Shown piece after piece: positions 1 to 13,451 of a stretch of 64,000 nucleotides of DNA. A program made the position numbers and the translations under genes. A model generated the notes under the pieces. The model ran no database searches. It saw only the letters and a program-made list of their open reading frames with translations, and was not told where the DNA came from. Each line of letters opens with the position of its first letter. Position 1 is the stretch's first letter. Origin of the DNA: Pocillopora verrucosa (taxonomy: Eukaryota; Cnidaria; Anthozoa; Scleractinia; Pocilloporidae); NCBI RefSeq assembly GCF_036669915.1, contig NC_089320.1, positions 13,878,287-13,942,286 on the forward strand, read 5' to 3'.

Positions 1-3000
1 ATACTTACTGTATGTTTCAAATATGCGAGTAACATTTGATATTCCCACATGGAACACGATGGTCCAGCTGAAGATAGCCCAAAAAAGGAATTAACTTGAC
101 TGTAACAATTGGGTGACTAGTTTGTAAACTTGAGCAATTATACACCATGGCTTGTAATTCTGATGGCGACAGTTTTCTGAGATAATTAAATTGTCAGTCC
201 CCATGCAGGGATGTACCTTCCATGTGACCTGTGCAGTCATACACTGTGAGATGCATTTATGCATGGCAGAACTACTGTAGGTACAGACTGTCACCTAAGA
301 ACAAACATGAATGATTTCCTGTAAACATGAATGCTTGGGAGAAGTTGGGGTTGTTACTTGTAATTGATAATATTTATGCTGGGATGCATGGGGTTTGATG
401 ATTGTAATGTTTATCTTTTAGCTTTTAAACTTTCAACTTTGCTTTAGTTATAGCTGTTTACCATATCTAGTTCTATGTATTCTAAGTCCTCAAAAATTAA
501 AGTAGACAAGTTTGGTGATTTTTCCTATTATCAGTACAAACTTGGTTTAATGAGTACATGAAGGTTGTTGCTCCAGGTAGGCTAACATTTTTAAATTAGT
601 TGTAAAAAAGTCTTGATCCTGTTGTCACATGAAATTTTGGCTTGGTTTTACCGGACAAACTGAATAAATAAAAACATGAAATTTATTGGCACTCTTTTTG
701 AGCTGTGCATCAATATTTTGAAAGTCATGGCAGGATTGAACTTAAGTTTATAGGAAATCCGCATGCTTATGTGTGTTTTCAACATTTAATATGTGCTGTA
801 CAACTATAGGCAGGTGTTGTGGCAAACTTTTCTTAGCTTTTTCATCAGGACACATTTCTTTTGCCAGGAGTCTCATTTATGTGGCCAACACTGAATTCTA
901 AATTTTCAACCAAATTTATATCCTTTTGAATATTTTTAGATCTCCTAATATCATTTGCTATTAGTTATAAAAGTATGGTCAAATAAAAGTTTTGTCCTAT
1001 ACATCAAATTTGTGTAATTAGCTATTATATCTTTTCTAAAACTACATGTAGTTTATCAAAATAAGAATGAGTAGCCGAGCATAAGTATGGCTTTTCACAA
1101 TGATAGTTTCCTGGCTGTACAAAAAAGTCACTTTCACTATGTATATTTTCCCAAATCTGATGGCCTGCTAAAATCCTTAGGTCATATAAGTGACAGTCCA
1201 ACCTCATCAAAACATTGGAAACAGGAGCAATTGGCAAATTATGACGCAAACAACTGAGCCTATTCCCACATATACCCTCCCCAATCCTGATAGGTTGTTT
1301 TGGACATAGCATTTCAGACACGATGTATTTGCCACAAATTTTCCATTTTCCTGACTAATAATTTTGTAACCATGTTTACAAGTTGCAGAAAATGGTAAGG
1401 TCGAAGTATATTACAAAGATTTGCCCGTAGATGGTCAAATGTAAACTTTTTATAGATAAATAAAATTTATTGTTGTATTTCATGTGAACATGTTGGCACA
1501 TCTCCTGACCTTCTAGTAAATTCATTTATTTGAAAACATCTCAGAGCATACCATCTAAAACTTATCAACCTCTTTAACACGGCCAATAATAACATTAACT
1601 CGACTTTAAAACTAAAGAGAAAACTTAATTGATGTTAGGGATTGATTTCTATAATGTACAAATGAAATCCAGGTATTGTGTTTGCCGGGTTTCTACAAAT
1701 ATCTTCATGGGTCGAATCCGAAGTCTCCCTTCATCGTCAAGTTTTAATCATGATATTCTAGTTCTACCTTGTTTTCCTTTAAATTAAACTTTCGCAGCGC
1801 GAGAAACATGTTAGACAAAGTTTGCAAATTTCGTATATCAGTTGCTTGAGTTGCAAAGGTCATGGACAGTCGGGTTAAAGACACTGGTAATTACATACAG
1901 TTACGGTAGAGGTTAATAAATTAAATAGCAGAAAAAATCTCAAAAAGACGGCGTGTGTTTCTAGCCATAGGCTAATCATGAACCGCTAATAGTCAAAAGA
2001 GGAGTTAAAAAATAATAGGTTTAAACGAGTTGAAAGTAACTTTTCTTTTTAATTTTCTACGCTTATCAGAGAAGGTTGGAACGTTAAGGAAACAGCGGTG
2101 GAGCAAGTAGTCATACCTGGCAACTTCAAGAGAAGATGTGAGAGAAGCCCAAAGGATTCTGGCGTATTGTTTTACTGACTCACTGTTCTTACGTCAAGCT
2201 CAATATGATTTAATTTCAACTGAAACTGACATCATCACTGCATCTGACAAAGGAAACGTCCGTTTCAAAACATCAGGAACACCAACGAAGGTAATTAGTT
2301 GCTTGATAATACCGCTGACTAACATGGGTGTTTGTCAGCTTTGCATTGAAGTTGCGACAACATCGTCCCTTAGTTCTAGACCCCGTCAATTTTCCACCCC
2401 CTCAACTCCCCACCCCCCACCTCCTGGACCGGTTCCAAAATCCCCTTGAACAAATTCTTCGAGTGCCAGTAATGAGGAGTTTTGTTAGGGTGAAGGGCTG
2501 GAAAATGAACTAAATGGAGCTCCGCTTTAAGGCTTTGCGAAATCTATGTATTATCAGTAATCGTAATTTCATTTCATTTCTATAAGGTAACATGAAATAA
2601 ACGAAAAGATAAGTAAAGGAAAAAGGCTTTGAATAAATACAAAAACTAGTGCTACCCTCACCTGGACAATTGGAAGTCATGATCGAATATCTCATTTTCT
2701 TTTCGTTTCTTTTCTATATCTCTCTATCTTATCTTCATGCCAAAACCCGTCAATTATTGACTATAAATGATAACAAAAATACGTAGAAAAAAACGTTTTG
2801 CATATATATTATTAGTCAGTGCCACACAAGTGGCAAGTGCTTTTCGCACACTCTGATTGGAAAGTTTGGAAATGAATAGCAATTTTATTCACCTCCAGCT
2901 CGGTGGATTATTGTTAATTATTTTTTTTGATATCATAGTCTACACGGGTCCCTTATTCATGCAAGCTAATCGGCGTGAGCAGGATTCATGTCTCGATTGC

Positions 3001-4466
3001 AAAAGTGTCTTATGTTTCGAAGATTCATATATGTTATGTAAACAACAAAAAGAAATTTTTTGCGCAGCTAATCAATATTAATACAAAAGAAAATTTGATC
3101 AATCAACATGTCGCCTAATTGAAAGGGGAGGAAATTTTGAGGCAGGTGATCGTTTCTTGTAGCAAAACCTTTGACAAAACATCGTCCGGTTTTTTTTACG
3201 ATAGACACAAGAGATTTGGTCAGGCTTCAAGCTTGATTTTTTTTTCTGCAGTGTGTAATTTCTAACGTCTTTGGTGAGTGCTAAATAGAGAAAAATTTCC
3301 TTCGATAAGCAAACGACGCAATGATGTTAATGACTTATCCACATAAGGGAAAGGCTGGGCTCCTATCCAGCATGCCTAATTTTCATTTGAGCTCGTATTT
3401 TAGATTCACAATCTACTTTACGCCTAAACTGACCAGATTTATCGTTTGAGTGGGTCAGTTTAAGAACTACATGTATTTATCATAATAGCCTCGACCCCCA
3501 ATGATATTTCTTTCGTAAATATCCACTAATTATTTTACAGCTCGTAATGTATCTTTTAAGCACTGGAAAACAACTCAGTTAACAGTAAAAATTAGCTGCC
3601 CAATTATTTTAAGTATCAAACTCGCCGTAATTTTCTTCTTACAGTTGTGTTCAATGGTAATTTCCCACGACTAGTGATTGTTTCGACTGGAAACGGATAT
3701 GATTACTAGGGATAAAAAATTTGACTTTAGTGGAACGGGTACATTCCACGATAAAATATTTATGGCCTGTATTTCGTTGAACAATGATACAATACCCCAC
3801 TCTGCGTTTGGTGAATAATTACTTTTTGCTACTTGAAAAAATACGTCCATCCTCATATTTTCAATTATCTTTTTTTCACCTGACCAATTTGTTAACGTCA
3901 ATAACAAGCGTTTTCAATTCAAACAATCCGCCAAATAATGAGTTTTAACAGCTTTAAGGCATACTTAGAATTTTCCATGGATTAAGCTTTGGGCGACGAT
4001 CGTGCATTGATGTTCTTTGCTCTGAGTGCTTTATGATCTTGACCCATCTTGGTTTTTTTTTAGGTTTGTTACATTAACAGGGATCTACATTCATTTAAGT
4101 GTCAAAAAATGATCGTCAATGACATTTGCCTCCACTATGCAATTATTTAAGATTTCCATTATCATCGATTATCGATAGAAATTGTTCATGTGTTAATGTC
4201 TCTTGCAAAATTTAGTATCAGAGAAGAACAAACGGAATTTACAATTTTATGCATGCACAACGGCAGCTTTAAGAGTACTTTTAAAGTGGAGGAACTTGAT
4301 ATACGATGTTTTAGGCTCAGAGACTAAAATTCAAAAGGCTTTTATTCATTTGAAGCGATTTTCGTCCAATCAAATTATGTACATAAATTGATAACGTTGC
4401 TTCGTCCACACATCCCATACACTCGCATGGTGGACATTTACTGTATCTCGCACAGGTAACTGAAAG
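1..4466. other. Mostly non-coding 5' region
   Basis: No complete gene can be supported here. The sequence is AT-rich with scattered polyadenylation-like AATAAA motifs. Two weak exon-like pieces are visible: about 209-296 on the plus strand, with a short Cys/His-rich reading (GCTFHVTCAV) after a CAG acceptor, and about 2117-2290 on the plus strand, open between an AAG acceptor and a GTAATT donor. Neither joins to anything else. A short dispersed repeat lies near 2829-2960. The last part, up to 4466, directly precedes the first exon of the plus-strand SMB receptor and should hold its promoter, but no clear core element was recognised. Confidence 0.5.
2829..2960. repeat. Short dispersed MITE-like repeat
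   Basis: This stretch shares an ordered set of words with a second site at about 41390-41530: GTGCTTTTCGCA, then CTGATT, then a run reading roughly GTGAATAGCAATTTTATTCACCTC, and then CGGTGGAT or CGGTTAATATCC. The shared order in two unrelated places, one intergenic and one intronic, indicates a mobile non-autonomous repeat. Similar sequences are common in coral genomes in my recollection. Boundaries and target-site duplications were not determined. Confidence 0.5.
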
Positions 4467-7400
4467 ATGCTTGGATACCAGACGCATAATGATGCCACCT
4501 TTTTCGCGGTTATTTGTTCGTTTGCAACGTTATGGTGGACAGTAGGTTTTACTGGTAAGAAAAAGTTGCTAACTTTTGTTCAGTCAGCCATTCTTTAAAG
4601 AGAGAATTTATTCTGGGAAAAATAGCTTGAAGTCCATAACCCAACGAATCAAGCGAAAATAAAAAGTCATTAGGTGAATAAGGGGAAAGAACAAGAGAAT
4701 GTTACCTCTAAGCTGTATTTTAGAACATTTTAAACTACTCCTCACAAACGGGTGGATTTCGAGGGCTGAAATTGTAAAACGCAATTGAGCAACGTCCGTG
4801 ATAAGCATTTTATTTCAAGGGAAACTTAGATCTTAATATTTGGAATTCTTCACTACCGGTAGTCTCCTTTAAATGGTATTTGACTTATGAATCACGGAGG
4901 TGAAGATAAAAAGACAATTCTTTATTTAACATTTGCGGAATAAGCAAGAGGCATCGAAGAGTTAAGTCGCAATTTCGCCAAAATAAATATCTGTTTTGAA
5001 AGCGTTGTTCCTTCTGGCGAAAAGCTGTTACTCATTTTTGTCTTAATTGTGCAATGCAGGTGATGATCTTGTAGTTGCTTACAACGGAACCAATATAAGT
5101 ACCGCAGCGATTCTAAGAAGATTGAATGTTACTGGTGATTTTCGGTTTAGCGCGCTTTGTCCAAACGATGAGCTGTCATGCAGGACTCGATGTACTTATG
5201 GAGTGTTAGATGGAATTGCAGAGCGCAAGAATAATTTATCGTGTTATTGCGATAGTCTTTGCCTGGATGTTGGAGACTGTTGCTATGATTTATTATCTTT
5301 GTAAGTAAACTTGCTATTCATCATAAAGACGGCAAGCCAAACAGCAGCAGTAAAAGGTTTATAATCTCGGAAATGAAATCAAACTGTTTTTTTTCTCTTA
5401 ACAAGGCAGAGCTAAGTTTAGTTTGTACAAAAGTAACGCCGAGAAAACCAAAATAATCAACGCAGACCAAAACGTCAAAGGAAGAAGAGAGCAATTGAGA
5501 AATAAGAGAGAAATCCCAAATTTACCGCTGAATAATGGAGCTGTGGAGCCTTTCTTACTGCCGTAGACACATTTATGGGGCAATTTATTGAAACGGGTGA
5601 TAGCTGAAAGCACCGTAAATTTAAATTTAAAAATCGCGTACTGATATGTGGTATGTGACTGATCTCGGCACACGAGCCTACAAAAGGAAAGGTAATTCAT
5701 AATTTCATCCCATATAGTAACATTTCATTGCAAAAGTGCAAGGATGCAAAGCCAATTGGGTTTATGGCTTGCAATAATCACTTTTATTTTTAAAGTAGAC
5801 TCCTGGAAAAACCATTTTGTGGACACAACATCGATTGATTGATAAATACTTTTTTTTTATTCCCCAGCTGTCCACAAGTGCAAGCCCGTCGAGGCGATGA
5901 ACATAAGCAATGGCACTGTGTCAATATGAATAGTTCGAGTAACCATGGATACGTAATGAATACAAGATGTCCGCCTGGTAATAGTGAATCTGAAATCCAA
6001 AGATTGTGTGAGACAGTAGACAACCAAGACTTTCTGAGTGGTATGCCTGTCGTAGACGACAAATCAGGTTTGGTTTATAGAAACGTGTTTTGCGCCAGAT
6101 GTAATTCGGTCCAAGGTGTATCCTACTGGCAAATGAATGCAGACTGTGGAAGGATTCCCGCATCGGCTCTTCCCCAAGATAACACGCTACTATTGGATTT
6201 TATCAGAGAAAACTGCACCGTTAGGTACAGACCTACAGGGGGACAGCAAATAAACCTTAAACACTGCGTTTTCGCCAACAGTACATGCTGTGCAAGGCAA
6301 GTTATTGACAACGAACCAGTTTTAAAAAGCTTGTGTTCATACTACTCTTTCCCAGTTTGTGGTAGCCCACATCATAAAAATCCTCATTGCGCACTATGTA
6401 ACGGAGAAGACATAACGCAGTTCAATTGTGGATGCCTGAGCACCGCAACAAGTAGGCCTCCAATACATACCACAAAAGGGGGATCAGCAATTCCACATTA
6501 TAATACAATGCAATACAATTCTTCTATTGCGGCAGACCCACCTTATCATTTGCCGATATCGCCTACACTGCCGCAGTCCAGGCCCCCAGGAACAATACCT
6601 CTAACAACTCATTTTACGAACCGTGGATTCACGACGGAGCTCACAATGACTGGGAAGCCTTCAACAAAGTCACCAGAGTTTACACCTCAGCCACCACCAC
6701 CTCCATTGAGTATCCTGTTTGATTTTTCTTCTGATTCGAACCAAATTAGCATACATGGAACAAAGACCGAGACCAAGCTTGTGAATCTTAAAACTTGTCA
6801 GGATGGATTTGTTTACGATCCTTTTGTTGACAAATGTCGCGAGGCATTTCAAGGCGTTATTGGGAATGAGAAACACTCTAGTAACTCGACCAACTCTACT
6901 TACAGTAACTTGATAAAGCTGAACTGCTCCGGAATCCGGCTTAATCTTTCAGATACTGTTTTGTATTCAAACGGAACTCTGTGGGTGCCCTTGTACTCAA
7001 CAAATTACAACCGCACGGAGTATTTCGCGAACGGCTCCATCATATTCTTATGTACCGACTTTAAAAGTAATTATTCAAAAAATGAAATAATTACAAAGTG
7101 GTCTTATGCTGTTGATGTAACTACATTGCATATTCTCACCTACGCCGGATGTTCTCTTTCAGTTTTTTCGCTCCTCATTTTGCTTGTAATCTACTCTACA
7201 TTCAAAGAATTAAGGACTCTCCCTGGCAAAAACCTGGTCAACCTGTCTCTTTCCATGATATGTTATCACATGTTCCTGTTTGTGGCGGGGTTAAAAACTA
7301 TCCAAGAGGTCTGTACAGGAATCGCAGTCTTTCTTCATTATTTTTTGATGTGCTCATTTGCGTGGATGAGTGTCATGGCGTTTGACGTGACTAAAACATT

Positions 7401-9782
7401 CGTTTTTCATGGTAAGACACTTTCATCATTCATTCAGTTTTTCGGAAATAAGTAACACCCAACGATGCTGTCATTTCGCCCATAGACTTCTTCACCGAGA
7501 AGTCATTTCGCCACAACGGTTGTTTGTGTTTTCAGACTCTAGACCTGCAAAATGTACTGAATTCCTGAACTTTTTGTCTTTTCTTTGTAGATACTGACCT
7601 CCGTTCAGAACAAGAAAAGAAACAGAGAAAGACTTTCCAAAAATATAGCTTGTGCGCCTGGGGTTTCCCAGCTACTGCTGTTGGAATTTGTTTTCTATTG
7701 GACCACACTGAAACCATTTACATTGGTTATGGCAAGTGTTTAGATTAAGGTTTTTTCGTGAGGGAAGGGGAGTGCAGACTCGCAAAAATCGTCGGAGATA
7801 TGTACACAACATTTTATTTGAACATAGTACAGTTACTCAGAAGGTAAAACTCCGTTTCGCTGAGACTGACCAAGATATGTCAATGAGGAAAAGCTCCGTA
7901 ATCAGAAGCTAAGAATGTTCACAATGATATTATGGATCATGCTAAGTTTCAGAAAGACTCTTTTAATGAATGGAATAACATACAAAGGGGCTGTAAATTT
8001 CAAATAAATACATTCACTCAAGTGTCGAGCCCGAAAAAGCACCTCCCTCGAATAAGCGGCGCTTTTTCGACAGAAAAGTTAATGAGCCCCGCGCCCCCCT
8101 GGTGCTGTGCCTTTTCGAAGGACTCTTTCACAAGCTCCAACGCTTTTTATGCAGTTTAACATCCTAAGAGAACCAGGTGCAAATCCTTTCGGATGCACAG
8201 ATTCAGACGTAGAACAAGCCTAACCTCTTTACCTAACCTTCGTTGTCGTGTCTAATTTTTGAATGAACGCTGCCCCTAAATAAGCAATACACTTGAGGCG
8301 CGAAAATGTGATTGTTGGAATAAATACGGTGCACAAAAATAAATTGATGGTAAAAGTTAAGAGAAAGTTCAGTTCATTTTGCGAGATATTTTTATATTGT
8401 TGAGGGCATAACCTCCGGACTCTCAATCATACATAATTTCATCTCAAGGCACTGTTTGAATTGCACGAATGTAAGGAAAGGTAATGTGTGAGCGCAAATT
8501 CAAATATCTTTTCGTGTCTTTTTCAGGACGAGGAGGATTCTGTTGGATGGAAAACGGCACTGCCCTCTTATTTGCTGTGGGTGTACCTATTGCATTTTTT
8601 ATCTTCTCTAATTTCGTAGCACTGACTTGGACAGCGTTTGCTATCTACAAAGTGCGAAAGGTGAACTGTTTTATTAGACAAATCGATTCAGTTCATTTTT
8701 GGTAATATTTTATGACGCTGGGATGACCTCCGAGAAATACTGTTTGGTCTGTCTTGCTTTGCCTATACTGTTAAGGTAAAAGTCAATTGAAATATATATC
8801 TCCACGACAATAACTGGATATTTTGATATGTTAGGTTACAAGCCAACTGACAAATCAAAGGGGTCATTCAAGTCTTGCTCTTCTGTGTATCAAACTGACT
8901 TGTGTCTTTGGTCTAACTTGGATCCTCGGTTTTCTGAACTCCATCGTCAAAGCAGAGGCAACCATATATCTTTTTGTTATCGTTAACAGCTTGCAAGGTA
9001 GGTTGACACGCAGCAGTGAATTAGACTTTCCTTCCGGCAAATGATCGCACAAGCCTTTTGGTCTGTCACACTCTCTTGAATGATGGCATCCGTGAGAAAA
9101 TCAGCTTGCATTCTTGATATACGAATAAACAATTACAAAACACATGGAAATTATAATACTTACATGTACATGCAAGTATTGCCTTCTTTTTCGGGCTGTG
9201 AAAAGCCAAGTTGACATTATCAGTTTTCAGTTTTCAGTTTTTTTTTTGGCAGAGACGTTTCTCTTTTATATGAAATTGAGTCAAAAGTCAAAAATCAAAA
9301 GTTTTTCGTCCCTAGAAAATTCCTTTTGTTCCAAAAGAAGAGCATTTTTCAAGAGACATTTCTGTTTCGGTGATAGATACTGGCCGAGGAAACTGTGAAC
9401 GGTTTAACTGAAATAATTGCCTTGTCAAATTTTACGGACACCTTTTTTTCTAATTTGTAAAGGAAGGCTTCCAAGTGTTATTGCAGCTGCAGGAAACTGT
9501 CAGTGGAGAGAGCGGGGTTAATGCGAGTCTGGGGTTGGGATTACATCTCAGATGAATCGCATTTTCGGACCTCGTTACTCTCTTTGACCAAAAGTGGTAG
9601 GTTTAAACGATCGCAAATCAAATCAATCTCACCATAATGAGTTACTTTGCTTCTACACAGGGTTTTTTATATTCCTGACGTTCGTTGCAAAGAAAAGGAT
9701 CATAGCCCTGCTGAGAGGCCTAAGAAATAATCATCATGAAAGTGGACAAGAAAACAACGACACTTTAGACACAAAATTGTGA
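4467..9782 (+). CDS. SMB-domain seven-transmembrane receptor (class B/adhesion-like GPCR)
   Basis: Seven exons: 4467-4554, 5060-5300, 5868-7411, 7591-7731, 8527-8660, 8835-8997 and 9661-9782, with intron phases 1, 2, 1, 1, 0, 1. They splice to an 810-residue open protein. Exon 1 encodes a hydrophobic leader starting MLGYQTHND. Residues about 63-108 have the somatomedin-B cysteine pattern (CxxRC, CYCDSLC, DCCYD). A Cys-rich ectodomain with a YRNVFCARCN motif follows, then a Thr/Pro-rich stalk with a PPPPPL run. Seven hydrophobic segments start near residue 530. TM6-TM7 contain LTWILGF and NSLQG, typical of secretin/adhesion/Methuselah-type receptors. No canonical GPS cleavage motif precedes TM1. 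Many NxS/T sites lie in the ectodomain. The ligand is unknown. Intron 4 uses a GC donor. The closest relative is the minus-strand gene at 13452-20255, which has the same exon plan. Confidence 0.85.
7732..8526 (+). other. GC-AG intron in the SMB receptor gene
   Basis: Between exons 4 and 5 of the plus-strand receptor the only donor that keeps the reading frame is G|GCAAGT, with a normal TTTTTCAG acceptor. The remaining donor bases match the consensus strongly, as usual for GC-AG introns. The equivalent intron of the minus-strand paralogue uses a GT donor (G|GTACGA) at the same codon, so the change is specific to this copy. Confidence 0.75.
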
Positions 9783-10495
9783 CTGAGTTTTAGCCTGTCT
9801 TCAGCGGCATCTTCTGAGCACAAAACCAGGCTGAGGCTTTGCATTGTGATTCAGCCATTGTCGACTGGGGGGAAAAAGGATCATTTTCTAGTGAATGCCT
9901 AGTTTTTTCAACAATTCATTGTTAAGTTCGTTGAGCAGTCTGAAAATTTAGAAGCCAGTTATTATGCCTTCTATATTTCCTAGCTGAGTCAACTAACATA
10001 GCTAACCATGATGAATTGGTTATTTCCCAAAAACCACCAAAAACACCAATGACATCGACGACAGTGCTACTCATGAATAAATTTCATTTTTGATCACTAA
10101 ATTCTATTGACCCTAACGTGTAAGTCGTTGAATTCCGGCGTTAAAATTTGGTTTTAGTTACATCTGGAGAACTCACACAAGGAACAACAGATTCCTGGGA
10201 ACATGCTATGTTTTTACTGGGCTCTTCACCAATTTGGATGAAAACAGTATGCTTCCATACATTCAAATTACAACTGCAGCCAGCAAGAAGCTTCTATGGT
10301 GTTTAGAGTGACAACCTTTGTCTGAAGGAAAGATTTAAAGATAATAATTTATAAAAATTACATAGCTTCATAGGCCTACTTTTGGAGGTTATACGCGATT
10401 TAGATCTATACTGTCAGAGGCTTCTTAGCAGAACCCAATCAAACACAAATAGCGTGACGAAAGATGAGTAAAGACCAGAGTTTCACTTCTCCTTC
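9783..10495. other. Convergent intergenic region
   Basis: This is the space between the stop of the plus-strand SMB receptor and the stop of the minus-strand tail-anchored gene. It should hold both 3' untranslated regions. ATGAATAAATTT near 10073 could serve as a polyadenylation signal for the receptor. No coding potential was seen. Confidence 0.5.
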
Positions 10496-12145
10496 TCAGA
10501 TCCAAGAAACAAGTAACATCGCCATCACCACTACTAAAATGCAACAGGTGTTACCGGCAAGATCCCCTCTAAAGAAGCCGTCATCATCATGAGGAAGGTT
10601 TTCAACATTTCCTTTTTGATCACTTGATAGAGAATTGTGGGACGGTTGAATAGTGAGTTTAAAATCATCTTCATCAATGCTCACTACTGTTTCGTTATCG
10701 CTGATAACAGAATTTGTCTCAGTTCGGCTGTCAAATTGGTTTTCGTCTAGATTTTGTAGCCCTGGAAGCTGGCAAAAAAAATTGCTCTAGTTAATGGTCA
10801 AAAATCTTGATAAATGTAATTACGAAATTAGCAAAGAGTGACTGTGGAATTTTACTATAATATTTCATAATTTATTTATTAGTCAATGCTATTGATCATC
10901 AGGTAAAGTCATTTCTTCACTTACTCGTATTTCAAGACTTATCAAAACTATCCATTACACCGAAGAAGTAATACTTTACTTTTCGTGCCTTTGTAAATAA
11001 AGATTTTTAAATTCCTCAAAAATCAGAATCAACAACAACAATAATAGAACATACCGGAGGCAGTTTCAAAGTTTTGTTCAGCATTTTCCTCAGTTGTTCA
11101 CATTTTAGGCAATCATCTTCAACTACGATTTCTTCACGATCGTCCTTAGTAGTTTTATCCTCTGTGTAATGCAATGTTAACTGCAACTCTAGCCAGGCAA
11201 CTCTGTTTCTCAGGCGCTAAAATCGTAATGTATGTTGAGGAATGGTAGACCAAAACCAAATTTAGTTGTGTAAGGAATCATGCACTCAGATCCCCGTTTA
11301 AAGTCGAGTTCGATTTCGAGCCTTGAGTGATTGCTATACATGCCGCATGATTTTCAAGTCATAAGAAGTCGTCCCTCGTCATTTTTTAGGATTGAATGCT
11401 TGAAACTTAAAAACGAAAAGCTTAGTAGTTGACTGGTGCGCGCGAGGGAAAAGTTCTGCGTGGGAGAAATCCAGTGTTTTTTTTTTTTCGCGATGCGTAA
11501 GTTTCCTGTCAGAGAAACTAACACGAAGGGTACTGATATTTTGGTAGCATCGTTTTACATTAAGGTTTCCTTTTTATTTTTATTGAAAATTGTGCGTTGT
11601 TATTCGGGTGAAATTATATTACTTCAAAGATTCATGGCTTTGGTTTTTTCGGAAACCCATCCCTAGTAGACAAATTTACTTGCTCTAAATTCAGAATGAG
11701 CTTGAAATTCTCGGCGTCTAAGCCCAATGAATTGTTGGAATATCTAATTTATATTACTTGTTGTCTGCGTGTGCGTCTATTCGCTCTTCAATCAACAACA
11801 TCAGTCTTAGGCTAATCTTGATATGGCGAATGACGAACGAGTTTGGTGATTTTCATCAGGAAAAATCAGAGTTCCGTTGTATGACTCGCACCAAAATTGA
11901 AGCGGCCCAACCGCAATTGAAATATAGCATGGAATGACCCATATATTTTTTTGAGCTAGACCCTTTTTAGGTGCTTAAATAATTTCCCCTCAAAGAAAGT
12001 GCTCAGTGTAAAACTGCAAACTTACCTGGATAGTTTTATTTTTGGATTTCAAGCGCTCTTTAAGCGTCTTGTGCCCAGATTGCTTCTTAGTTAAAAGGTT
12101 CATCATTTGGTTAGGTGGTACTTCACGACTACAAGAACTCAGCAT
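10496..12145 (-). CDS. Small tail-anchored coiled-coil protein, family not recognised
   Basis: Three exons on the minus strand: 12026-12145, 11055-11216 and 10496-10768, all joined in phase 0, give 184 residues starting MLSSCSREVPP. Every junction has a standard donor (GTAAGT, GTATGT) and acceptor. Residues about 20-65 are rich in Lys/Arg/Leu with heptad-like spacing (KTLKERLKSKN, RLRNRVAWLELQL), suggesting a helix or coiled coil. A CLKCEQLRKML segment follows, then an acidic and Asn/Ser-rich stretch. The protein ends with one hydrophobic segment, CCILVVVMAMLLVSWI, reaching the C terminus. That layout fits a tail-anchored membrane protein facing the cytosol. I do not recognise the family and assign no function. 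Its stop codon faces that of the plus-strand SMB receptor. Confidence 0.7.
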
Positions 12146-12456
12146 GATCTAACTCTGATCGGCAGTGACAGTCCATCTGCTTTCATTGTCTAAGTAAAGC
12201 ATTGAACCCGAGCCAAAAGCGCTCTCCTGCGTCACTTAAAAACTAAATTGGTGAATGAAGCTCTGATTATCTCTAAATTAACAATTATGCCCTGATGACG
12301 CAATCACAGGAATTCTTGAGGTAATGCACGCGCTTCCGACGTAGGTAATAAGTACTGCTAGAGGTCCGACAAATTTTCATTGATTATTGATTGAAGAAAT
12401 GTAAAATCAGCTTCGCGTCGTGGTTTCCTACGCTTATCTCGTTTCTCCCAACCTCC

Positions 12457-12570
12457 CGCGTGTTTACATCAGGCTATGTAAACACGGAAACCATTTTACA
12501 TTTCTTTTATAAAATAACTAATGAAAGAGGAACGAAAACCGTGTTTACATACGCTCATGTAAAATGGTTT
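12457..12570. repeat. Short inverted-repeat (foldback) element
   Basis: GTGTTTACAT and ATGTAAACAC occur as an inner palindrome near 12460-12485. The words GTGTTTACAT and ATGTAAAATGG return in mirrored order around 12540-12567, facing AACCATTTTACAT near 12487-12500. The arrangement folds on itself and resembles a small foldback or MITE relic. Outer ends are not defined. Confidence 0.4.
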
Positions 12571-12883
12571 TATGGCCAATCAGAGCGCCCGTACTATTTG
12601 AATTATTTTATAATTTTATTTATGATTCTTCTGATTGGGCTCTTTATGCAAAAATTACAAAACAAAATAAATTATAAATAATATTCGCCATAGCATTTTG
12701 TTATTTTATTTCCTTCCTCCTCCTTTCTCCTTCCATTTTCCATTTCAGTCGACCGTTATTTAACACTTTGACAACGAGCATGATGCGACTCAGCTGATGT
12801 AGTGGGATATAATTTATATGCACAGCTGAGACAGAGGTCCAACTTGCATGCTAGAGCCTAGAATATTTTACAAGAGTAACTTC

Positions 12884-12884
<1 letters not shown>

Positions 12885-12920
<36 letters not shown>
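12885..12920. repeat. AT dinucleotide microsatellite
   Basis: An uninterrupted run of alternating A and T covers about 35 bases. Confidence 0.95.
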
Positions 12921-12922
<2 letters not shown>

Positions 12923-13451
12923 TAATTTATCAGAAAAAAAGCCAAAGAATTGTTTTCCATAGCCGCAGCCTGAGGCCTAGAACCAATCTGTACGACAATA
13001 ACAAATCAATGCATTTTGCGACAAACGCTTTGTTCAAGTGACTGTGTGATCTGTTGATTACCGAGTATTTTCATAATTATTCAATATTCGGAAATCACTG
13101 CTTGAAAGTATGGATAATCGATCTGCTATTTTCTCCAGAAGTGCGTGGACAGAACTCTCACATGAGCAGCAGATCATTTCAAGAAAGACACCGTTGGAAG
13201 GTATTTCGCACGAGCAGACCATTATTTTTTGGTAGTTATTTGCAGTTCACGTGGTGGGCTAAAAGGCAAAATTCGTACATCGAGTGATGAGATATGACTT
13301 ATGCAATACATTTCTGAAGCCATGTTTCACATCATCAGTTTCAAATTTTTATTGAGCTGAGTGAGATTTCATGATGTTGAATATTCTGTCAAAAGACAAG
13401 TGAGAGTTAAATCTAAAATACTGTACATCAATAATAAATCCCACGAGTAGG

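Larger units (their letters stand above)
12146..13451. other. Intergenic region with simple and inverted repeats
   Basis: This lies between the start of the tail-anchored gene and the 3' end of the minus-strand SMB receptor. It holds an inverted-repeat patch at about 12457-12570 and an AT dinucleotide tract near 12885-12920. No gene was seen. The part just above 12145 is the likely promoter side of the tail-anchored gene. Confidence 0.5.
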
